From positions 6,450 to 70,449 of the forward strand of contig CAKPNI010000004.1 of assembly GCA_934168355.1 (NCBI GenBank): DNA of 64,000 bases. Direction: 5' to 3'. This document shows, in pieces, positions 41,778 through 52,357 of this stretch. Below the pieces are notes generated by a model. The model saw only the letters and a list, made by a program, of their open reading frames with translations, was not told the origin of the DNA and searched no databases. This DNA comes from an uncultured Clostridia bacterium. GTDB lineage: Bacteria; Bacillota; Clostridia; TANB77; CAG-508. Each line of letters starts with the position of its first letter. Position 1 is the first letter of the stretch. A program made the translations under genes and the position numbers.

Positions 41778-42134
41778 TTATTTAACCTTAAAAGCCCTAC
41801 CATCATACTTATCCAAAAATTCCTTAATACTGCCATTCACCAATCTACTAAAAGATATTCCAGTTTCATCTCTTAACCTAATTAATTCATCAAAAAATTC
41901 TTTTCTAAATAATATAGAACGATAAATCGAGTCTGTTTTATAAGGTTTCTTATAAAATTTAATTTTATCTTTATGAAGCAACATTGTTTCTACACAAATA
42001 TTTACCAATTTGCTTACAGATGCATCATATACATTGTCACACAAATATTGTAATTTACTGTACAAATCTTCATCTATATGTAAACTTCTTGTCTCATTTT
42101 CATCTTTCTTATATAGTCTTTGTATTGGTTCCAT
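41778..42134 (-). CDS. Putative ribbon-helix-helix-like DNA-binding protein
   Basis: About 118 aa. Residues 15-50 (ENETRSLHIDEDLYSKLQYLCDNVYDASVSKLVNICVE) have the strand-helix-helix pattern of RHH/CopG proteins, and a second similar half follows (FRKEFFDELIRLRDETGISFSRLVNGSI). ATG at 42134 is behind AGGAGG. Target unknown; the palindromic-rich region upstream (42180-42240) could be its operator. Confidence 0.6.
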   Translation of the reverse strand: MEPIQRLYKKDENETRSLHIDEDLYSKLQYLCDNVYDASVSKLVNICVETMLLHKDKIKFYKKPYKTDSIYRSILFRKEFFDELIRLRDETGISFSRLVNGSIKEFLDKYDGRAFKVK

Positions 42135-42296
42135 ATTGTACCTCCTGTTATACAATAATATATTAAAATTATATAAAATTATTTCATCGAATTATACTAA
42201 TAATTCCAGTGTATCATTGTATACCAATCGGTTCACATTTAAAATAAAAAGCACCTACCGATTTACTCGATATAGTGCTTTTTATTTTATTCATTT

Positions 42297-42584
42297 TTAT
42301 TCAGTAACTTCTGGTTCAATTTCATTGTTTTCTTCCGTTTGGTTATTTTCAGTATCATCATTTGAAGTTTCTGCTTTGTTTTCTCCTGTTGTATTTTCAG
42401 CTTCATTTGGTGTTTCAGTAGTATTTTCTTCAGTATTTGTTTGTTCTTGTGCAGCTGAAGTATTATTTGTTTCATTTGAATTTTTATCAGATTTATTCAT
42501 CCAAACAATTCCTACAATTAATAATATTAAAATTACTACCATTGCTAAAATTTTTAATAATTCAATTTTTGTGTCTTTGTCCAT
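42297..42584 (-). CDS. Small membrane-anchored acidic protein
   Basis: A 95-aa protein with one N-terminal helix (LLKILAMVVILILLIVGIVW) and a tail of only Asn, Thr, Glu, Ala and Gln, typical of disordered extracellular stalks. No known domain. It lies just upstream of the RHH-like gene on the same strand. Confidence 0.55.
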   Translation of the reverse strand: MDKDTKIELLKILAMVVILILLIVGIVWMNKSDKNSNETNNTSAAQEQTNTEENTTETPNEAENTTGENKAETSNDDTENNQTEENNEIEPEVTE

Positions 42585-42672
42585 TTTCTCTTCCTCTTTC
42601 TTTTTATTTTTTTACAATTTTAGCATAAAGATTTTTCTTTGACAAGTATTAATTTTATATTTCACAAAATGT

Positions 42673-45221
42673 TCACATTGTTTTTACATACACCTTTTTA
42701 AATATTTCCATTCCAATTATTAGAGGAATTGTACCCAAAAAAAGCATCCCAATATTTTGAATAGGAATAGTCGTAAGTCCAAAAAATCCAGCCGTTTCCG
42801 GTATTCTTAGAATTATAGCTTGTATACACAATGTTATTATTATAGAAATTATCAAAAATCTATTATTAGTTCCAGATATCTTAAACATTGATATACTTTC
42901 ACTTCTACAATTAAATATTTGAATATTTTCCATAAAAACCATAAAAGTCAATAAATACGACCTTACAAGCACTATATCTAAATTTTTTATCTTATATAAA
43001 TATACATAAAAAACAAATTCTATTACAGACATAATAATTGCAGAAATTGTTATTTCTTTTATCATTAAATTATCAAATATTTTTTGCTTTTTGATTTTTT
43101 TATTTAATACATTTTCCTTATCTTCTTCAAAAGCAAGTGCATCTCCCTGTATACCATTTGTTATTAAATTAAGCCATAATAATTGTATTGCAAGTAGTGG
43201 TATTGGAAGATTAAATATAATTGAAAGCACAAATAAAATTATTTCAGAAAAACCTGTTGATAGTAATAAATATATTACTTTTCTTATATTGTTATATGCT
43301 TTTCTTCCCTCTTCTACACCTTTTACAATAGTAGAAAAATTGTCATCTGTTATTATCATATTTCCCGTATCTTTTGCAATATCAGTTCCACTTCCCATTG
43401 CAACACCTATATTAGCCGCCTTTAAAGCAGGAACATCATTTACTCCATCACCAGTAACAGCCACAAATTCATCATTAGCTTTTAGGTTATTTACAATTTC
43501 CAATTTTTCCATAGGTGTTACTCTTGAATATATTTTATTAATACCCAATTTCTTACCAATCGCCTCTGCCGTATTTTTCTGGTCACCTGTTATCATAATT
43601 GTTTTTATTCCTGCATTTTTGCACATTTGAACCGCTTCTTCTACATCTTCTCTAATAGGGTCTATAAAGCCAACTAACCCTAAAAACGTCAATCCTTTAA
43701 TGTCATTTTCTTCATACACTTGCTTTTGTTCTAAACTATTTTGTCTAAGTTCTGCAAGTCCTATAACTCTAAATCCCTCTCCTGCTAAAAGATTATTTTG
43801 ATATATTATTTTTCGCTTATCAATTTTCTCATTTACTCCATCAACATCCATATATTCACAAAAATCCAATATTTTTTCAGGAGCACCTTTCACAGTAACT
43901 TTTATATCATTTTTTTGCCTAAAAAATACCGCCGAATACTTTAAAGCAGGCTCATATGCAATTCTATATTCTACCTTTGGTACAGCTCCTATCGAAGCTT
44001 TTAAACCTAATGCTAAAAATGCACTATCTATTGCATCTCCTGTATGAACCCATTTATGATTTTCTAGTTTCAAAGATGCTTCATTATTTATTGTTCCCAT
44101 TAAACTTATGTTTTTTATTTCTTTAGCAAGATTACCATCATATTTTATTTCTCCAACATCATTATATCCAATTCCTCTAATGTAGGCTGTTTTTTCTGAT
44201 GGAAAAATAATTTTTTTTGCAGTTTGTTCATTTGCCGTCAAAGTTCCCGTTTTGTCTGTTGCAATGACTGTACAACTTCCCAAACTTTCTACAGAATTTA
44301 GCTTTTTTATTATTACATGTTTTTTAGCCATCTTGTTTGATGCAATTGACAAAACTATTGTCATTGCTATTGTAAGTCCTTCTGGAATAGCTGATATTGT
44401 AAGAGCTATAACAGCTGAAAATATTTCCGAAATTTCATAATTTTTTAAATATAAAATTATCGCCAAAGCTATTGCTAGAATTATAAAACCTACACTTATT
44501 TGCTTAGAAAATTTAGTAAGTTTTATTTCTAATGGTGACTTAGTATCCTCTGTTTGTAATACATTTTCTGCCAACCTTCCAAACTCTGTGTCTTTTCCTA
44601 CACTTATAACAACACCTTTTCCCCTTCCATTTGTAACAACCGTTCCCGCAAAAGCTATATTTAGTCTTTCTGCTAATTCTGTATTTTCTGGTAATGTTTC
44701 TGTTATTTTATTTTTAGGGTTTGTTTCTCCGTGTTAATATTGATTCATCTATACTTAAATTTTTACATTCAATTAATCTTAAATCTGCTGGAATTTTACT
44801 TCCTGATTCTAGGTCAATAATATCTCCGAACCACTATATCTTCGGAATTTATTTCTATTATATTTCCATCTCGAATTACTCTTGTTTTCATTTTTATCAT
44901 ATCTTGCAATTTTTCAGCACTTCTTTTAGAATTCCATTCTTGGGTTGTTCCAATTATTGCATTAATTCCTATTACAATTAAAATAAATATAGCATCTGCA
45001 TAGCTTTTTATTATAATTGAAAATATTGCTGCAATTATTAAAATTAGTATTATTGGGCTTTTAAATTGTTCAAAAAATATTTCTATTATGCTTTTTTTCT
45101 TTCCTTTTGGTATTTCATTTTTGCCATTTAGCAAAAGTCTTTGTTCTGCTTGTTTTGGGCTTATTCCATTTGCATTTGAATTTGTTTGTTCTAGGGTTTG
45201 TTCTATTGTTTTATTCCACAT
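42673..45221 (-). CDS. P-type calcium-like cation ATPase (needs two +1 shifts at CGG)
   Basis: SERCA/PMR1-like P2 ATPase, 848 aa after two shifts. The actuator domain, the phosphorylation motif DKTGTLTANE, the nucleotide-binding domain, and TGDGVNDVPALKAANIGVAMG hinge are all present, with ten membrane helices. Site one (44826-44828) is at VVGDIIDLESGSKIPAD, and site two (44729-44731) at SIDESILTGETNP, the actuator glycine of the conserved TGE loop. Both breaks repair exactly when one C is skipped. The calcium-type assignment rests on overall similarity (N-terminal cation ATPase domain, membrane PEGLTIA). Confidence 0.88.
44729..44731 (-). other. Recoding site 8: CGG A in P-type ATPase (TGE loop)
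   Basis: TTA ACA CGG AGA in the zero frame; skipping C gives TTA ACA GGA GAA (L-T-G-E). TGE is the invariant dephosphorylation loop of P-type ATPases, so glycine insertion is functionally required. Confidence 0.88.
44826..44828 (-). other. Recoding site 7: CGG A in P-type ATPase (VVGDII)
   Basis: GTG GTT CGG AGA TAT TAT TGA becomes GTG GTT GGA GAT ATT ATT (V-V-G-D-I-I), the conserved GDI motif of the actuator domain. It lies 97 bp upstream of the second site in the same gene. Confidence 0.88.
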
Positions 45222-45267
45222 ATTTTTCCCTTTCTGTTAAATTTTTTTATATTATTTCCCAAAAATT

Positions 45268-45325
45268 ATTTTTTATGTACCAAAAAGAGCCGGTCCTTTC
45301 GGTGCATTTTCCTTGGTGCTATCCT
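45268..45325. repeat. GAGCCGGTCC-type palindrome variant
   Basis: TGTACCAAAAAGAGCCGGTCC followed by CGGTGCA and TGGTGCT repeats this variant family seen at 5807. Lies between the divergent P-type ATPase and the Cna_B-like gene. Confidence 0.5.
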
Positions 45326-45409
45326 TTTGATACAATTAACATTTTTCGACAAAATTCATAGTATATATTAAGCAATTAATTGCTAAAAAAAATATTGGAG
45401 GAAAAAACA

Positions 45410-45862
45410 ATGGAAGATAAAAATATCGGAATGGAAATGAATATGCCAAGACCACCACACCCACACTGCCCATGCTTCGACGTAAACGGTCTAATAGCTA
45501 ATGGAAAACAATTTGATTTAGACATCACTTTACCAGAAGATGCAAGAGACGTTGTATTTGGAACAATAAAAAATGTATTCAAAGAGCCAATAAAAGATGC
45601 AGTTGTAAAACTAATAGAGATAGATTTTGGAAAAGATGGAAGAAAGAAAAGAATTCCTGTATCTCATACTTTTACAGATGAATATGGAGAGTTCGTTTTT
45701 GGACCTCTTTGCCCAGGAAAAAAATATGCAATTGATATTTGGGTAAATGATGTACGCCACTATAATATGGAATTCAAAGGACATCATGAAGGTAAATGCC
45801 TAAAAGGTAAACCTGGCGAGAAATGCGAATGTCAAATAGATGAAAAACCTTGTAGAGGTTAA
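45410..45862 (+). CDS. Carboxypeptidase-regulatory-like (Cna_B-type) small protein
   Basis: A 150-aa protein with a central beta-sandwich of the CarboxypepD_reg type (VVFGTIKNVFKEPIKDAVVKLIEI, DEYGEFVFGPLCPGKKYAIDIWV). The N-terminus is His/Pro/Cys-rich (PRPPHPHCPCF) and the C-terminus Cys/Lys-rich (GKPGEKCECQIDEKPC). There is no signal peptide, which resembles spore-coat or exosporium small proteins. Strong TTGGAGG before the ATG. Function inferred only. Confidence 0.6.
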   Translation: MEDKNIGMEMNMPRPPHPHCPCFDVNGLIANGKQFDLDITLPEDARDVVFGTIKNVFKEPIKDAVVKLIEIDFGKDGRKKRIPVSHTFTDEYGEFVFGPLCPGKKYAIDIWVNDVRHYNMEFKGHHEGKCLKGKPGEKCECQIDEKPCRG

Positions 45863-45866
45863 AAAT

Positions 45867-45928
45867 TTCCCAATGAGGAACCGTCCCCAAATGGGGAATT
45901 CCCCATCAGAGAACCGTCCCCCATTGGG
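45867..45928. repeat. Dispersed GGGGACGGTTC palindrome, copy 6 (double)
   Basis: Two overlapping units, GAACCGTCCCC and ATGGGGAATTCCCCAT, then GAACCGTCCCCCATTGGGGA and a T-run. It separates two convergent genes and should terminate the plus-strand gene. Confidence 0.75.
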
Positions 45929-45934
45929 GATTTT

Positions 45935-47710
45935 TTATTGTTTTAACCTTAAATATCCAAGTTCTTCCCAAAAGTTATATGCTAGATTTAATCTTAGTAA
46001 TACTTTTGGTTTTGCACCTGCCCTGTTTTTGTCAACTACACATGCGTAATATCTAACATCTGGATCTTCAAATTTTTGCAAACTACTAAATGGTGCTCCA
46101 ACTTCTTGGTAAGAGTATTCATAGTCACATAAATGATCATTATTAATTTGTTTTACTAAACACAAAGTATCTAGTACTTCTTTTATTGTCTTACTTACTG
46201 CTAAATCATTTACTGTTAGATTTATTGGTGTTGTTAAATTTTCATTTAATTGTATGGTTGAACCTATAAATAGCCCAAAATTTTGTGCTAAATTTGACAA
46301 CATTGTCGCAGTCTTTTTTATCTCTTCTCCATTTCCTATATTTTCTGTATCTGTTTTTAATGTATCGTAAAACATATAGTGTATTTCTTCTTTATAATAA
46401 TAATTCATGATTATTTTTTGAAGTTCATCATTTGTATGGTTTGTAATATTCACAAAATATATTGCATTTTCCGTTTGTGCATTTACCCAATCCATTGCTT
46501 TTAATGTCATTCTAAATTCTTCTGATATATTTTTTAATCTATTAACAAAATTTTCTTGTGTTTCATGTTCTTCTTTTAATACAAATCCATTTTTATCCAC
46601 TTTTACGTTTTCTAAATTGTCTGGTCTAAACTTAAATTCTAGCAATTCTCCTTCTGATTTATGAATTTTTTGTCCATGTAATTTTTGGTATGCTTCATTA
46701 TTTAGAATTGTTGTAATTAAACATAATTTCATTTTCTCTTCTGACATTTCGTTTGAAATGACCAAAACTTTCTTTTTATGTATAAATGCTACATATGCGG
46801 CCATATTTATGGTAAACCTACTTTTACCGGCATTTGAAGGCATAGCAAAAGCCATCGTTTCTCCTCTTCTAATTCCCTTAAACACACTTGAAATTATTTT
46901 GAATGGAAAATCTAATCCATTTGTAAGATTATTATTTCCTCTAACAAAAAAGTCTGTTAATTCATTACTTAAAACAGATTGTTTAAATTTATCTGTAACC
47001 ATAACCTGATTTACTGCACTTTTTACCTCATTTTCTGACATTTGAGCATATAACTTGTATTTCATAATTTGCACAATCGAGTCTTGAATACTTTTTATAG
47101 GCATTGATGTATAATTTTTTCTTAATATGAATAATTTTTTTATTTCTACATATATTTTCTCCATATCTAATGTTTTATATCTATATTCATACTCATATTT
47201 TAAACATTCTTTTGTATGGTTTATTTCATAATTGTTTTTTCCAAAGCTATATCCGCTTTTGGCAATATATGGTGTATATGCTTCTCCTTCGGTAAATACT
47301 ATTCCCTTATATATTTCTAGAAATATTTTATTATCAAAATAGCATTCTTCATTTAATATATAATATTTTGCCATTAGCTTAGGATTGTTTAATAACATTC
47401 CTATAAAGTCTTTTTCTAATTGAAAATCTCTTAATTCAGATGGATATGAACTTTCCTCAATTTCTTTTTTGGTTTCTGTTATAATTTCATCAGGGTCAAG
47501 CTCCTCTATTTTGGCTGGTTTCTTTTCTTTTTTTTCTTTTTCTTTTTCGTCTAAAAATCTCTTTACCTTTTCTAAGGCTAACCTATATTCATGATTTAAT
47601 ATATTTTCATTTACATCATTTATAAATTCTTGATTTTTTGTTTTTACAGGTATTATTTGTAATAGTTCTTCTAATTCTCTTTTTGCTTTTTCTTCTCCGT
47701 AATCTTTCAT
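45935..47710 (-). CDS. DnaB/KaiC-like ATPase domain protein
   Basis: A 591-aa protein. Residues about 1-80 are charged coiled coil. A DnaB-N-like helical part follows (EKDFIGMLLNNPKLMAKY), then a RecA-fold core with the P-loop AMPSNAGKSR and a later ISNEMSEEKMKL. The layout matches DnaB-like replicative helicases, but the P-loop is atypical and the C-terminus (AGAKPKVLLRLNL) is degenerate, so it may be a specialised ATPase rather than the replicative helicase. ATG at 47710 has AAAGGGG in front. Confidence 0.65.
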   Translation of the reverse strand: MKDYGEEKAKRELEELLQIIPVKTKNQEFINDVNENILNHEYRLALEKVKRFLDEKEKEKKEKKPAKIEELDPDEIITETKKEIEESSYPSELRDFQLEKDFIGMLLNNPKLMAKYYILNEECYFDNKIFLEIYKGIVFTEGEAYTPYIAKSGYSFGKNNYEINHTKECLKYEYEYRYKTLDMEKIYVEIKKLFILRKNYTSMPIKSIQDSIVQIMKYKLYAQMSENEVKSAVNQVMVTDKFKQSVLSNELTDFFVRGNNNLTNGLDFPFKIISSVFKGIRRGETMAFAMPSNAGKSRFTINMAAYVAFIHKKKVLVISNEMSEEKMKLCLITTILNNEAYQKLHGQKIHKSEGELLEFKFRPDNLENVKVDKNGFVLKEEHETQENFVNRLKNISEEFRMTLKAMDWVNAQTENAIYFVNITNHTNDELQKIIMNYYYKEEIHYMFYDTLKTDTENIGNGEEIKKTATMLSNLAQNFGLFIGSTIQLNENLTTPINLTVNDLAVSKTIKEVLDTLCLVKQINNDHLCDYEYSYQEVGAPFSSLQKFEDPDVRYYACVVDKNRAGAKPKVLLRLNLAYNFWEELGYLRLKQ

Positions 47711-47741
47711 TTTTCTTTCCCCTTTCATGTGTGTAAATAAA

Positions 47742-48281
47742 TTACATTACATATTTCCTTATTCCACAATTTTCTAATGTTTTTGATTCTACATCTTTAT
47801 TTTTAGGTAAACCATTAAAATAAACATCTATTGCTTGTGTCACTCCCGCATGTGTTACTAGTACTATGTTTTTTCCTTTATATTTTTCTATAATTTTATT
47901 TAAACTGTCTCCAACTCTTTCGAAAAATGATTGTACTGGCTCTACATCATATAAATCATAGTTTCTTTCATAATCTAGTAAAATTTCTATATTACAATCA
48001 TCTTTATTAGTTTGTCCTTCCATTTGACCAAAACTTCTCTCTTTTAGACCTTCTTCAATTTCTACATTTACACCAGAAACTTTTGATATATAATTTGCTG
48101 TTTGGTATGCTCTAGATAGTGGTGAAGCTAAAATAATGTCAATTTTTATATTTCTAAATTTTTCAGCCATCTCTTTAGCTTGTTGTTTTCCTGTTTCATT
48201 TAATGGTATATCTGTCTGCCCTTGAAAAAGTCTTTTCACATTATAATCTGTTTGTCCATGTCTTATAATATAAATATTCAT
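47742..48281 (-). CDS. Histidine-phosphatase superfamily protein
   Basis: Cofactor-independent phosphoglycerate-mutase-like or alpha-ribazole-phosphatase-like enzyme. N-terminal IIRHGQTDYNVKRLFQGQTDIPLNETG carries the catalytic RHG, followed by LASPLSRAYQTA and the C-terminal LVTHAGVTQA. 179 aa. The substrate cannot be told from sequence; the GT2 neighbours do not help. Confidence 0.85.
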   Translation of the reverse strand: MNIYIIRHGQTDYNVKRLFQGQTDIPLNETGKQQAKEMAEKFRNIKIDIILASPLSRAYQTANYISKVSGVNVEIEEGLKERSFGQMEGQTNKDDCNIEILLDYERNYDLYDVEPVQSFFERVGDSLNKIIEKYKGKNIVLVTHAGVTQAIDVYFNGLPKNKDVESKTLENCGIRKYVM

Positions 48282-48284
48282 TTT

Positions 48285-49289
48285 TTATTCCTCCTTTAAA
48301 GCTTGCTCAAACTTTTTATTATATATTTTTATTGAATTTTCTATAAATTCTTTTTTAAATAAAATTAAATTGTTTTTATGCTTTTCTAAAATACTTACCG
48401 TTTCTTTATATTTTTCTTTAATTATATTGATTATTTTTTCTTTTTCATTATAATCTGAATTTTGTAGTTCTTCTAATATTGTTGTCAATACTCTTAAATG
48501 TCTTACTAAACATTTATCAAACAAATATTGATCACTATGTAATTTAAATTCTTTTATGTAATTATCAAAAACCTCCAAGGCATCTAATCTTTTTATTGAA
48601 AATTTTTGATGCATTATACTTTTTTCTCTTTGAACATAATTGTAAAGCACCCTATCTGTTGATACCATTTTTTGTATTTCTCTTAGCATCTTATATGTTG
48701 TAAAATCGTCTTCATATCTTTTTCCTTCCGGAAATCTAATATTATCAAACAAACATTTTTTGTATAATTTATTCCATACAACAACTGTTTTTACTGTTAT
48801 ATTTACATCTTCATTATGAAGTCTATTTAGTGCTCCTTCAGAATCAACAATAACATTTGGATATTTTTTTGCGTTATTTGTGTCAAATTTGTATTTACGT
48901 AAAAATACATCTTCTTCCCCAATTTTTACAAATGCACATTCTGCTATATCTGAATTGGTGTCTATTATTATTTTGTATAAATATTCAAAAAATTCACTTG
49001 AAATTATGTCATCTGAATCTATAAATCCTATATATTTACCTGTGGCAATTTCTAATCCCGCATTTCTTGCACTTGATAACCCTTTATTAGTTTGGTTGAT
49101 AATTTTAATTCTTGGATCTTTTTTTGCATATTCATTACAAATTTCTAAAGACTTATCTGTCGAACCATCGTTTACTATAATGATTTCTAAATTTTGATAT
49201 TTTTGATTTATAATGCTTTCTAATGAATATGGCAAAAACTCTGCAACATTATATACTGGGATTATTACCGATATTAAATCTTTTTCCAT
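48285..49289 (-). CDS. Family 2 glycosyltransferase
   Basis: 334 aa. GT-A fold with SVIIPVYNVAEFLPYSLESI, NDGSTDKSLEI and a DxD-like FIDSDDIIS around residue 95. A C-terminal helical extension (after about residue 230) is typical of enzymes making surface polysaccharide or teichoic-acid decorations. It is in a run with another GT2 and the phosphatase, only 3-10 bp apart. Confidence 0.88.
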   Translation of the reverse strand: MEKDLISVIIPVYNVAEFLPYSLESIINQKYQNLEIIIVNDGSTDKSLEICNEYAKKDPRIKIINQTNKGLSSARNAGLEIATGKYIGFIDSDDIISSEFFEYLYKIIIDTNSDIAECAFVKIGEEDVFLRKYKFDTNNAKKYPNVIVDSEGALNRLHNEDVNITVKTVVVWNKLYKKCLFDNIRFPEGKRYEDDFTTYKMLREIQKMVSTDRVLYNYVQREKSIMHQKFSIKRLDALEVFDNYIKEFKLHSDQYLFDKCLVRHLRVLTTILEELQNSDYNEKEKIINIIKEKYKETVSILEKHKNNLILFKKEFIENSIKIYNKKFEQALKEE

Positions 49290-49299
49290 AATTCCTCCA

Positions 49300-49968
49300 T
49301 TATTTTTCTGTTTTTGGCATTCTTTTAAATATTGCTCTTAATATTTCTGTTGACATTTTTGACATTGTAAGATATGTTTTGTTATTATGTGATAAATTAT
49401 CTATTTCTCCTATATTTACTTCTTTTACACTATATCCTAAATTTATTACATCTAATAAAATTCCGATATCTACTCCATAGTCCTTTTCAAGAATAAGTTT
49501 TTCTAAAATTGATTTTTTGCTTGCAATCATTCCACTAATCGGCTCTAAAAATTTGTACATATTAGGATATAATATATTTAAAACCGGCTTTACAGCTACT
49601 TCCGTTACTGTTCCTCCTGTTGTCCTGTCGAATGCTGATTTTACAAAATCTATTTCTCCTCTTATAATAGGTTCACATAGCATTTCTACTACATTTTCTT
49701 TTACATACTGTACATCTGCATCTAAGAATATTATTATCTCATTCTTCGCCATTTGAATACCGGTTTCCATGGCATTTCCTTTTCCTTGCTCATTACAATC
49801 TACAACTCTTGCACCATTTTTAATTGAAATTTCAACTGTTTTATCTGTACTTAAATTATTGACCACAAGTACTTCATCTACATTTTTACTTTCTTGTGCT
49901 AATTTGATTGTTTTTGCAATATTTTCCTCTTCGTTAAATGCCGGTATTATCACACTTATTTTTTCCAT
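49300..49968 (-). CDS. Family 2 glycosyltransferase, DPM1-like
   Basis: 222 aa, only the catalytic domain: ISVIIPAFNEEENIAKTI, FLDADVQYV, then EVNIGEIDNLSHNN. The lack of a membrane tail is like dolichyl/polyprenyl-phosphate mannose synthase or GPGS-type enzymes. It is first in the GT2 run; its promoter region ends at the element junction near 50.1 kb. Confidence 0.82.
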   Translation of the reverse strand: MEKISVIIPAFNEEENIAKTIKLAQESKNVDEVLVVNNLSTDKTVEISIKNGARVVDCNEQGKGNAMETGIQMAKNEIIIFLDADVQYVKENVVEMLCEPIIRGEIDFVKSAFDRTTGGTVTEVAVKPVLNILYPNMYKFLEPISGMIASKKSILEKLILEKDYGVDIGILLDVINLGYSVKEVNIGEIDNLSHNNKTYLTMSKMSTEILRAIFKRMPKTEK

Positions 49969-50056
49969 TTTATTTTCCTCTCTTTTGCCTAATTTTCAAC
50001 TATCATGCTTTGTTATTATATCATAATTCTAAGGAAAATACAATCTATTAATTTTT

Positions 50057-50126
50057 TTAAATTTCTAAATATGGCAATATTTCGCTAAAAATTTTTCCCC
50101 CAACAGGTGCTGCAACACCACCTGCT
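50057..50126 (-). pseudogene. Displaced 3' end of the pbp gene beyond the element (attR side)
   Basis: The frame here reads GGVAAPVGGKIFSEILPYLEI and ends with TAA at 50057-50059. This is the natural C-terminus of the penicillin-binding protein gene at 57.4-59.1 kb, which stops matching its family exactly at GHQGGG. Joining the two restores a normal end, so a 7.3-kb insertion split the gene. Confidence 0.88.
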
Positions 50127-50146
50127 TGGGTGATTTTAACAACACA
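50117..50146. repeat. attR: core direct repeat plus terminal inverted repeat
   Basis: Core ACCACCTGCT (50117-50126) followed by the 20-bp inverted repeat (50127-50146). Confidence 0.85.
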
Positions 50147-50188
50147 AAATCACTTTATTATTCTGCCACTATTGTTATCTTGCTTTTA

Positions 50189-51902
50189 TTATAAGCTTGC
50201 TACTTGTTTAAGTAATACATTTTTGTTGTTTTCTATGTATTCTTGACATCTTTTAAATTCATCTTCAAATTTAAATTTTATAGTTATATTTCCATTTTCA
50301 TGCACATAAATACAATCTATTAACTCCATCATTATATCTCTTGACAATTCTGTAATTCCTTTTTGCTCTTTGAATTTTTCTATCCATTCATTGCTACTTA
50401 TACTTTGACTTTCATATTTTTGTTTTTCGTTTTCTAACCTTTCTATGTTTTGCTTTAATCTTTCTATGTCATTTTCATATTTTTGCTTATATTCTAAATA
50501 TTCTTCTCTTGTAATATCTTCATTTTTCCAATCTTCATAAAGAGTCCTTTTAAAATTTGATATTTTAGAAAGTTCATTTTGTTTGACTTTTATCATATTT
50601 TCTATATTTTCATTTTTGGTATTTTGATATGTACTTTCATTTATTTGTTTTACAATTTCTTCCGTATCAATTAACAAATCAATATGTAAATTAATAGCAT
50701 GCAAAACTGCTTTCTCTAAATTTTCAACTTTAATAGAATGCTTTGTGCATAGGTTATTTGATTTTTTTCTATATGTGCTACAGATATAATATTCATATTT
50801 ACTTCCACTTTTATTTGTACTACTTTTTTTATTCATTGCTCTTTTGCAATCGCTACACCTTAGAAAGCCTGCCCATACAGATAGTTCTTTTGTATTTTGA
50901 GATACCTTTGTATCCCTTCTACTCATTTCTTGGGCTTTTTCAAAAGTTTCTTTATCGATAATTGGCTCATGGGTATTTTCTACTCTTATCCATTCTTCTT
51001 TTGGAACTGCCTCAACTTTATGCACTTTGTAACTTTTTGTTCTTCTTTTTCCTTGAACTGTATTTCCTATATAGACCTCATTATTTAAAATATTTCGTAT
51101 TGTTGAAGGTGTCCAAGTATATGTATTATCTTGTATTCCACAATTGTTATAATTTTGTCCTAATTCTAATTTTTTGTGCCCTGTAGGATTTAAAATACCT
51201 AAATTATTTAGTCTATGGCAAATAGCAATTTTTCCTAGTCCCTCACTCACATTCCAATCAAATATATTTCTTATAATATCTACAACACTTTCATCAATTA
51301 TTAATTTATGCTTATCTTTTGGATCTTTAATATAACCATAAGCTGGAAATGCTCCTATAAATTCTCCTTTTTTCTTTTTTCCGTTCAAAGATGTTCTAAT
51401 TTTTATTGATGTATCTCTGCAATATTCATCATTTATTAAGTTCTTAAATGGTACTAATATTGTATTTGTACTTGATGGATTTTTAAAACTATCTACTGAA
51501 TCGTTAATGGCAATAAATCTTATATTAAATAATGGAAAAACTTGCTCTATATAATTTCCAACTTCTATATAGTTTCTTCCAAGCCTTGATAAGTCTTTTA
51601 CAATAACACAGCTGATAATTCCGTTTCTCATATCTTCTAGTAATCTTTGAAATGAAGGCCTATTAAAATCTGTTCCTGTAAATCCATCATCTATATAAGT
51701 ATCATAAACTATCAAATCATCATGTTCTTCTATGAATTCGTTTAGTAGTGTCTTTTGGCTAGTTACACTATTACTTTCTTGCTTCTCTTTTCCGATTATC
51801 TTCATCTTCTTGCGAAAGTCTTATGTATAATGCAACAGACCATATCTTATTCTTTATAGTATTATTTTCCATAGAAGAATATTTTGATTTTCTTCCTGCC
51901 AT
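50189..51902 (-). CDS. Large serine recombinase of the element (needs +1 shift at CGG)
   Basis: 570-aa serine recombinase with the layout resolvase, recombinase, zinc-ribbon, coiled coil. The catalytic N-terminus is VALYIRLSQEDED (Ser), then DDGFTGTDFNRPSFQRLLED and VKDLSRLGRNYIEVG. The DNA-binding zinc domain has LRCSDCKRAM, and a coiled coil (IENMIKVKQNELSKI) completes it. ATG at 51902 follows GGGAGG. The CGG at 51792-51794 after EDEDN would stop translation in eight codons; skipping C gives EDEDNGKEKQESNSV, the usual linker. Excises and inserts the element at its att sites. Confidence 0.9.
51792..51794 (-). other. Recoding site 9: CGG A in the element recombinase
   Basis: GAT AAT CGG AAA becomes GAT AAT GGA AAA (D-N-G-K). 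The recombinase of a mobile element uses the same recoding as host genes, so the element must be adapted to a lineage that shares it. Confidence 0.83.
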
Positions 51903-52201
51903 TATTTTTTTTACCTCCCTTCCTCTAAATATTAAAACAAATCAAAAACGAATAATACTAGGCAATCGAGTCAAAAATCCGCAGATGTACTTTTGTACAT
52001 TGAGGACATTTTTGTACGATGATTAACGAAGTAATACGAAGTTTTTCATTTGTTTTATTGTAACGTGTCCAATAATAAAAATCAGCCCAATTTACTGAAA
52101 CTATTAAAATTTATTTTCTTAAAGTTGTTATCTTATAAACTTTGCAAATTTATGATACATTTACTGTTACAGTTTAATAAATGCAAAATTGCAAATCAAT
52201 T

Positions 52202-52357
52202 TTACTTTCCTATTTTTTGTCTTAAAATATTTAGTATACATTCATTAAACTTTTTATTAGTTTTAGTATATTCCATTGTTACAACTATATCTTCTACATT
52301 TATTTGGTATGGATTTTGAACTTTAAATAAATAATTTTTAAGCTTTTCATTTTCCAC
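52202..52357 (-). CDS. Small TnpW-like element protein
   Basis: A 51-aa protein, too short for most callers. GTG start at 52357, then KNYLFKVQNPYQINVEDIVVTMEY and a helical end FNECILNILRQKIGK. The strand-rich N-half followed by a C-terminal helix resembles the small TnpW-type proteins often found beside clostridial serine recombinases. Assignment is by context and pattern. Confidence 0.5.
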   Translation of the reverse strand: MENEKLKNYLFKVQNPYQINVEDIVVTMEYTKTNKKFNECILNILRQKIGK

